Of a DNA stretch of 64,000 bases, positions 58,272-64,000 are shown in pieces (position 1 is the stretch's first letter; each line of letters starts with the position of its first letter). The position numbers were made by a program, and so were the translations under genes. The notes under the pieces were generated by a model. That model was given only the letters and a program-made list of their open reading frames with translations, ran no database searches and was not told the origin of the DNA. Origin of the DNA: Echria macrotheca (taxonomy: Eukaryota; Ascomycota; Sordariomycetes; Sordariales; Schizotheciaceae); NCBI GenBank assembly GCA_030411725.1, contig MU839829.1, forward strand, positions 682,001 to 746,000, in the 5' to 3' direction.

Positions 58272-59067
58272 AGTTAACGCACTCTGAGGTCATGCGTCCC
58301 CCTTCTTGTCTGTAGGCGTATCAGCGAAGCCCGGCCGATAGAACTGAGGTGGCCTGCGTTTCTTCTCTAGAGGCTAGACTAGTACAAGCGGGAACGCAAT
58401 GCTCTCAATATGACGTTTTAATCCATCCTGATCAAAACTTCAACCAGGTGAATATTCATCACAGGGTGAAGAACGATGTCACATTTAATGGGGCTCAAAG
58501 AAGTGTCAACTCTGATCTGTTCCAATGCATCTACAGCGGCTGGAAGCCCCTTGTTTATTATAACCAGTCTATTGGAATCTTTCAGGGCTTCCAAGAGGCC
58601 TAGCATAAAGGGAGTTGGGAGAAATAGTGGAGGTAGCACACGCCGCTACCAGTCGTAGCCACTTGCTAGGCGAAGGCGTACAGCGAGTGAGTTGCTATAT
58701 AAGCCATACGATGTAGATAAGACCTAGCATAGCACGACCAGACATGCCACAGCCATTTACGGCGAGGAGGCCCCGTAGGGGCTCCCCCAAGGTCGCTAAT
58801 AGGAAACAACAACAACAACATCAGGCTTCCAAGAGCTGTGATTATCAACCTGTGATTATCAACTGCACTTGGATTAGGTACCTATTATCAAGTACCGGGA
58901 GAGCTTTCTCCACGTATACAAGAAGCACGCGCAGCCTGAAGCGATTACCAATCCGTATTTGTTGAAAGACGTTATTTGGTATTCGCAACGGCAATTTACC
59001 TACGTGAGCTGCAAGGCATTGCAATTGACAAAATAGCTCTTGCGATAGCCTCAGCAGGCATGTTTGC

Positions 59068-59097
59068 ATGCGATCTTGACGAAACACCAAAACGGGG
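59068..59097 (+). repeat. Dispersed 29-bp repeat, copy 2
   Basis: This is the second copy of the sequence at 57150-57178, here CGATCTTGACGAAACACCAA at its core. Confidence 0.55.
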
Positions 59098-60670
59098 ACA
59101 GCGTCAGATCAGGATCGACGGGGGTGTCAAGAAGAAGAAGATGTGAATTCTGCTACAGCCAGGTCCAGGTCGGATCTTCAGCGACCAAAAGCCCTCCCCA
59201 AATTCAAAAGTTGTTACATTGAGAGTCCTTACCTTCTCTCCATTCCCACCATGACAGATTTCTCTCGAGGTGACTGTGCGCACCCAGTTGTGGCCAGACG
59301 GCGTCATCTTGCCGTCCATGACAGCCCAGACCTCCGGTTCTTGTCAGGGGCTTTCTTCCTGCCGGGTGAATCGCCAACAATGGGAGAGCAGTGCTAAGGG
59401 ATGCTTGTGGTCCCCCTGCGCGCTCCTGCTATCCTGAGGGGGTGCTCCTTCCCAGCCTAACACTTGGAAAATTAATACCGTAGTCAGTATGCCATTAGAA
59501 GTCACACTGTGTACGAAATACAGGAGGAGATTTACATACCCCTTAGGATGTTCAACTTGGCTTCCTGATGCCGGAAACCAGGTCCCCCTCTTTTGTCATT
59601 TTCCTGCTTGTGGCGAAAAAAAGAGGGTTAATGTCACTGCCAGCGGCAAGTCCCTCATCAGGCACAGCGACCACGACGATACGATGGTTATCGAACTGAT
59701 GAGGATCTTTGAAGAAGTCATGGGCTTTGGCGACATGGTAGAGAGCTGTTGTTGGGCAGCCGAACGAATAAACTGGCTTCTCCCTTTATTCCATCGCAAC
59801 TAACTGAGGCATTGTCGGAAGGGTCCGGAACTAGATCGACATTCCAACAACTAGCCAGGGCCAGGACAGCGCCTCGATTGGCGGCTGGCCGGCCGGTCTA
59901 TGACAGTGACTCGAGTGCTGTGTAATGGATAGGAAGACGATAACAGCAGAAGAACTGTTCGCTGATGACAGATTGGGCTACGGCGGCAGTCGTACCAAAG
60001 CGAATTCAGCCACATTGTAAGCTGTATTGCGCACAGCGTCGAGGAAGCACCGGTACGTCCATGTTGTGGGCGAATCCAGTAGGGCCGCAGCAGCTCGACC
60101 ACCCCGTTGGCGACCCACGGATGTGCTGGAGCCAGAGCGGCAACTCGACCGCTTGTAAGGTAACGATCCTCATCTACGGGAGGCTACTTCGAAACCTTTG
60201 CAGAGAGGTTACATAGGTAGGGTAATGTCAGTATAAAAATCAGAAAAGATATAACCCAACCGTCAAAGGCTGGGATGCTCACCAGAGGGGACTGACCCAC
60301 AACGTCGTTGGAGAGATAGTCGGAGAAATAGTCGCTGTCGGCCGTGACGGAGGAGAGTTTATATTTGCGCTCTTGAGGATGAAGGAACGGTTTCGCGGCG
60401 CTGATGAGCGGGGGGGATCGGTGTCCGGGAGGTGTGGCCTGGTGGTGGGGGGACGGGGGAGATGCTTATTGTGAAGGGGATGTTTTGTCCTGGTGGTCCT
60501 GCTGCCGGTTTGTTCTTGTCCTTGCGGTTGGTTATTACCGGCGGGTTGGGGTAGGTTCATCTTGATGTGTTTCGGGACTTTCACGACGACGTTGAAGACG
60601 CAGCAGGGGGTGTTTCTTGGGTTCAGGAGGTGTTGGCGGGCGTGGTCGCAGATGTTTTGTCTTATTTCGG

Positions 60671-60826
60671 CTAGGCTGTGTGTGCGGACTCTGTGGTTTG
60701 AGTTGAAGTTCTGAGCCGTCCCCCCAAGGTCCCGCCCACAACCGCCATAACGCTCTCGGTCAGTGTTCCGGTCTCATCCGAGCAGATTACAGTGCAGTGG
60801 GGTGCCGTGCGTCGCTGCTGCTTAGA
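60671..60826 (-). pseudogene. P-type cation ATPase fragment
   Basis: A 51-residue minus-strand frame contains CTVICSDETGTLTESVMAVV. This matches the phosphorylation site of P-type ATPases, in particular the plasma-membrane/vacuolar Ca2+-ATPase group, where CSDKTGTLT followed by MTVVAG is typical. Here lysine of the DKTGT core is glutamate. The membrane helices that must precede the site are absent, and a stop follows after about 25 residues. It is therefore a short relic and cannot encode a working pump. Confidence 0.6.
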
Positions 60827-61192
60827 CTACAGCTCCATGAAGTGCGGGATCAAGCCGTGTTGCGGTCTCAGAGTTCCTATCATGTGTAAGCGAAATGGCC
60901 ATCCACCGATGAGCAAAGCAGTCGTCTTACAGTGGTGGCGTGGGCGATCAAACTCCCAGTAGCGCTCTTCGGGTTCTTTGTAATCGGGCCGGTATATCGA
61001 CGACATCGGCTCGAAGGAGTGGTCTCGTTTGGGAGCATATGTGCTCGAGGAAACGAGGGGATGTGGTAGATCGGAGAAAGCCTTGGGGTTAGCAGATGCT
61101 GTCTGCCCACAACGGGAGCAGTTGAGTCCGGCCGTGTAAGAGGACTCGTTATCGTCATCGTTATACTCGACGAAGTCCATGTTAGCGGTCAT
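60827..61192 (-). CDS. Hypothetical protein (small, uncertain)
   Basis: A 121-aa minus-strand frame starting ATG at 61192. It contains a possible zinc-binding pair, NCSRCGQTA, and an acidic N-terminus (FVEYNDDDNESS). A donor GTAAGA follows RPRHHC near 60930, so the true protein may continue elsewhere. The neighbouring P-type ATPase relic suggests a degraded locus. No family is recognised. Confidence 0.35.
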   Translation of the reverse strand: MTANMDFVEYNDDDNESSYTAGLNCSRCGQTASANPKAFSDLPHPLVSSSTYAPKRDHSFEPMSSIYRPDYKEPEERYWEFDRPRHHCKTTALLIGGWPFRLHMIGTLRPQHGLIPHFMEL

Positions 61193-61255
61193 TAGACCAT
61201 GTGGCCTTAAAGGTTCCGGCGGCGGTAGGGAACGCTCGAGTCTATACGGGGGGGT

Positions 61256-61597
61256 TTAGATGCAAACAGGTAAGCGGACGAAGCACTGTGACTGCTGCCG
61301 TACTCGCTTTAACAGGGCCGCGGGATTTGCTGCAAAGTTGTGATATCGCAAGACCTCCTCCCCGATCATGGCGTTTAGCTCCCATTGAAGGTAACGGAAG
61401 AGGGTAAACGTAGTCATGATGAAAGGGACGAGCGTAATTGTCGCTATCGGTCTGCGAAGCGTCGGGTCAATCGAGAATATCCTGGAAGCACCCAGATCGG
61501 TGGTTGAGAGACGGTTGGTTGCCTTGGTGTTTTGTAGTGGTGCTGAGGTCCATGATGATCCTCTCGTCCGTCTCGGGGAGGTCGATGGGTGAAGCAA
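61256..61597 (-). other. Coding-like minus-strand fragment
   Basis: The frame contains RRPIATITLVPFIMTTFTLF and LNAMIGEEVLRYHNFAANPA, with a likely membrane helix. No ATG opens the frame near its start. An ATG frame in another register (MDLSTTTKHQGNQ, about 61550) runs into a stop about 28 codons later, so a frameshift may separate them. It could be a decayed or mis-sequenced gene upstream of the 60827-61192 frame. Confidence 0.3.
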
Positions 61598-62054
61598 AAG
61601 TGGTTTTGTGCTTGACTGGGGAGATTGTTGAAAGTTGGTGGGAAGAATGAAGAGCTCAGAACGACTTGGGTGGGAGGGAGACGTGGTTTATATACAGCTG
61701 GGGGAATTGACATGTGCTCGCTTGCTCATGGCAGCAACTTCTCTGAGGAATTGCCCAGTCCCCACAATCAGGAATCATGTCTGGTAACAAGGAAGCTGCA
61801 GCAATCGAACCATTCTTGCCTGCCTTGCGAGTCATATTTCGGGGGTAGGTTCGTTTCATGCTTGTCCGGCAGTCGATACTGGTCCTTCGGTTCCGGAGCA
61901 GGCAGCAAGGAAATACAGGGTCCAGTCGGTGGTAATTGCCAGTTGAAAAATACCAGACGTCGAGTAGTCGACTGAACACCACGCGGTGAAAACACTGGGG
62001 GACGTAAAAGAAGCCAACCAAGGGAATAAGGATCCAAGCATACTGATACGCCCT

Positions 62055-63017
62055 TCAGAGATAGAAGAGGGCAAGAAGAAAGCCAAGACAAAAAATAACG
62101 GCCAAAACAACCATACCGAGTACCAGAACAAGATCTGTGTCATGGCTCGCTGCCTGGCTTCCCGACTCTAGATCCATAGTCCCATACCCACGGCCTTGAT
62201 TCGTCTCCAGGTCCGCCCAGATGTCGTATACTCTCCAATTGTTGCGGGATGCATCGATGACCACATTTGCCAGCCGCTTGCAATGCTGGAAAAAGTTCAC
62301 CCGTTCCACGTCGTCACTCGGGTCAGCCCGTGCGTCGAAGTGTGTGCCTGTGTCTCTGGGCAAAGGCATTCCGAGATGCAAAAACTGATCGGCGGCTTCG
62401 AAACCCGATGGTGTAGTGGCCAGTACATCCTCGCCGTCGCCCTTGCGTTTGTTCATAGCCGTCATAGGTGTGATCGTGTTCGTCCCACCCCCTATAAATA
62501 GATGATTCGTCCACTTTATGCACAGCCGTACCGTCGTCGTCTTACTCCCGGTGATGGTGATGTACGGATAATGTTTTCTTGCCTGAGCGTCGTTGTCGTC
62601 ATCATCACCACGCACGGAACGGTGGTACGGACAGCGACTCTTGTCCTTGTCTATCAATATCCGTGCGGGCTCGGGCACATCAAGTCTGGCAAGAAATTGA
62701 CAGTATTCGAATAAAGTACCCCAGGTGATATCACGGTCGGGGTGACAGCAGAACCTTACGCGTGCCCTGCGGCCGACTCGCTGCTCGATCGAGGTGAGGA
62801 AGTTGCGTATATCCAAGGGATCTGTGGATTCGGAGATTTCGCAGGACGCGTACGGGGTATCTGCACTTCTTCGAGTTATCCACGTTGTCAGCGTGGCTGT
62901 GCCGCCGGTGATCGTTGACGAAGCCATCGAGTTGTGGGTTCCGGAGTAGTTCGTTTGCAATCGCAAAGTCGTGTCTGTCGTGAGGAAATAATAATGTGAC
63001 TGGAAGGGGGACTCCAT
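62055..63017 (-). CDS. Tail-anchored hypothetical protein
   Basis: An intronless 320-aa frame with the ATG at 63017. The body is soluble and mixed (SIEQRVGRRARVRFCCHPDR, FFQHCKRLANVVIDASRNN) with a polar, Asp-rich loop near residue 145. The last 25 residues are a single hydrophobic helix (LVLVLGMVVLAVIFCLGFLL) ending at the C-terminus, the layout of a tail-anchored protein of the ER, mitochondria or another membrane. No signal peptide and no known domain were seen. Confidence 0.65.
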   Translation of the reverse strand: MESPFQSHYYFLTTDTTLRLQTNYSGTHNSMASSTITGGTATLTTWITRRSADTPYASCEISESTDPLDIRNFLTSIEQRVGRRARVRFCCHPDRDITWGTLFEYCQFLARLDVPEPARILIDKDKSRCPYHRSVRGDDDDNDAQARKHYPYITITGSKTTTVRLCIKWTNHLFIGGGTNTITPMTAMNKRKGDGEDVLATTPSGFEAADQFLHLGMPLPRDTGTHFDARADPSDDVERVNFFQHCKRLANVVIDASRNNWRVYDIWADLETNQGRGYGTMDLESGSQAASHDTDLVLVLGMVVLAVIFCLGFLLALFYL

Positions 63018-63576
63018 GTCTCATTTTATACCTGGGATCTCTCGTATTTGGGCTTTGCAGACTCAACTCACATGCGTCGGACATTCAGTACTAGGGCTTG
63101 CATTGGGTCCAGTCTGGCTCAACAGATGTCACTGGCGCGGTTTCTTAGCGTGTGCATGTGAACAAGCTGCATATAGAATGCCCCGTTTCGAGGAATGGGT
63201 GCGCTGCTCTGCACTTCTGGGACAGCCCTAGAGATAGGCCTTTACGGTGCTTATTTGCGTACACCACCAACATGAAGCTTACCTAGATAAGATTGAACTT
63301 ATTTAGGAGCCTCAACTATGGTAACCGGCAGGACATGTGCTGATCTGGATCCCCCAAGGACTGGCTAGGTAAGGTAGTTCTTAGCTCCAACAAGCGAAAT
63401 GCAACTGCCATGCATCCGTATATTTGGCACTTCTTCAAGCCGATGCATCTCCAAGCATTAGTCACTTAACACTGGACAAGATTAGATAGGTAGACACTCG
63501 GACATCCGGCACGTGAAATCACGGTACGCTCCTCAATTTATCCACACCAAGGCCTGTATCCCTAGGTACAGAATAT
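63018..63576. other. Gene-free region
   Basis: About 0.56 kb between the tail-anchored gene and the repetitive small gene. It should hold the promoter of the former and the 3' flank of the latter. Confidence 0.45.
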
Positions 63577-63783
63577 TCATTTCTTCATCCCCATAGATTC
63601 CTTCATCGAATCCATCTTCTTGCCCATCGATTCCTTCATACCGCCGCCGCTTCCCGATGAGCTCTCCATTTTTTTCGAGGAGCTGCTGCCAGAGGAAGAA
63701 GACATATTCTTGCTCTCGAGGCCGCCGCCCGATTTCTTCTTCATCTTTTGGCCGCTGCCGGCGGATTTGCCGGAGGACATCAT
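63577..63783 (-). CDS. Small Ser/Lys/Met-rich repetitive protein
   Basis: A 68-aa frame from the double ATG at 63783. It is almost entirely Ser, Gly, Lys and Met, with blocks such as SGKSAGSGQKMKKKSGGG and a C-terminal repeat of the form KESMG-KKMDSM-KESMG. It is presumably disordered and basic. The frame is open a few codons further upstream (LHDDD) behind an AAG that could be a splice acceptor, so an upstream exon may exist. No function can be assigned. Confidence 0.5.
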   Translation of the reverse strand: MMSSGKSAGSGQKMKKKSGGGLESKNMSSSSGSSSSKKMESSSGSGGGMKESMGKKMDSMKESMGMKK

Positions 63784-63949
63784 GTCGTCGTCGTGCAACT
63801 TTTTCGTGTGTTTGTTCCCGTGTTAGTTGGAAGGGGGTGTTTTTGTGTGTGAGCAGGTGGTTAGGTGAAAGTGGTCAGGGGCAAGTTATCAGGGGCAATT
63901 GGGAAGGACATCGAGAGAGGATGCTGGGCTCTAGATTGGATAGATATAG

Positions 63950-63988
63950 ACGAAAGGAGAGGGGAGGAGAGGGGAGGAGAGGGTGGAG
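63950..63988 (+). repeat. GGAGAGGGGA-type purine tandem repeat
   Basis: Three or so copies of the unit GGAGAGGGGA run up to the window end, within the region upstream of the small repetitive gene. Confidence 0.7.
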
Positions 63989-64000
63989 GGCACATGGCAC

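Larger units (their letters stand above)
58158..60670. other. Gene-free region with simple repeats
   Basis: About 2.5 kb without a firm gene. It includes a 16-bp tandem repeat just after the stop at 58157, a CAA repeat at 58807-58821 and the second copy of the dispersed 29-bp repeat at 59068. Minus-strand bits around 60290-60660 have coding character (for example CCVFNVVVKVPKHIKMNLP) but lie in shifting frames. Confidence 0.4.

Noticed and set aside
1..64000. CRISPR arrays, operons or bacterial signals
   Set aside because: Introns, codon use and gene families are fungal. No regularly spaced repeat arrays were seen.

Overview
The window looks like nuclear DNA of a filamentous ascomycete (Pezizomycotina, most likely Sordariomycetes). 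The genes are split by short GT-AG introns, mostly 44-90 bp, with CTAAC/CTGAC-like branch sites. Exons are GC-rich. Typical families are a HET-domain protein, a Zn2Cys6 regulator, an HSPA12-like Hsp70, a fungal calpain, a CorA-like protein with a long N-terminal extension, and small cysteine-rich secreted proteins. Exon models were built by joining open frames at splice sites. All stated joins keep frame, but none has been checked against RNA.

Layout. 0.8-5 kb: an HSPA12-like Hsp70 (-) and a single-pass membrane protein (+) share a promoter region. 6.3-7.2 kb: an unknown protein. 9.07-9.49 kb: a 419-bp MITE with perfect 46-bp inverted ends and an 8-bp target duplication. 10.4-16.2 kb: a small secreted protein, a calpain with an intact Cys/His/Asn triad, and an unknown gene (-) whose 1,257-bp intron holds frameshifted coding-like sequence on the other strand. 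18-20 kb: an MCP1-like mitochondrial membrane protein (-) diverging from a C2H2 protein (+). 20.1-29.6 kb: a Zn2Cys6 regulator (-), a full-size ABC-B transporter (+) and a flavin monooxygenase (-), a possible efflux/oxidation module. 31-32.3 kb: a small coiled-coil ORF and a frameshifted relic.

34-41.2 kb: a secreted short tyrosinase, a 3-beta-HSD-like SDR and a Ctr copper transporter, followed by a broken metalloreductase-like fragment. Three of the four relate to copper. A 10-N assembly gap with G/C homopolymers and duplicated 100-bp flanks lies between Ctr and that fragment, so sequence quality around 39.7-40.9 kb is doubtful. 42.7-45.4 kb: a HET-domain protein with internal duplication. 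45.8-49.7 kb: a 1,188-aa CorA-like protein (-). 51.4-53.1 kb: a C2H2 regulator (-) with more than 4 kb of gene-free DNA upstream. 57.4-58.2 kb: a cysteine-rich, probably GPI-anchored protein. 60.2-61.6 kb: decayed material including a P-type ATPase phosphorylation motif. 62-63.8 kb: a tail-anchored unknown protein and a repetitive small protein.

Many genes begin with C-rich and end with G-rich coding strands. No complete new biological system is evident. The best leads are the long intron, the regulator/ABC/FMO module, the copper neighbourhood and the MITE.
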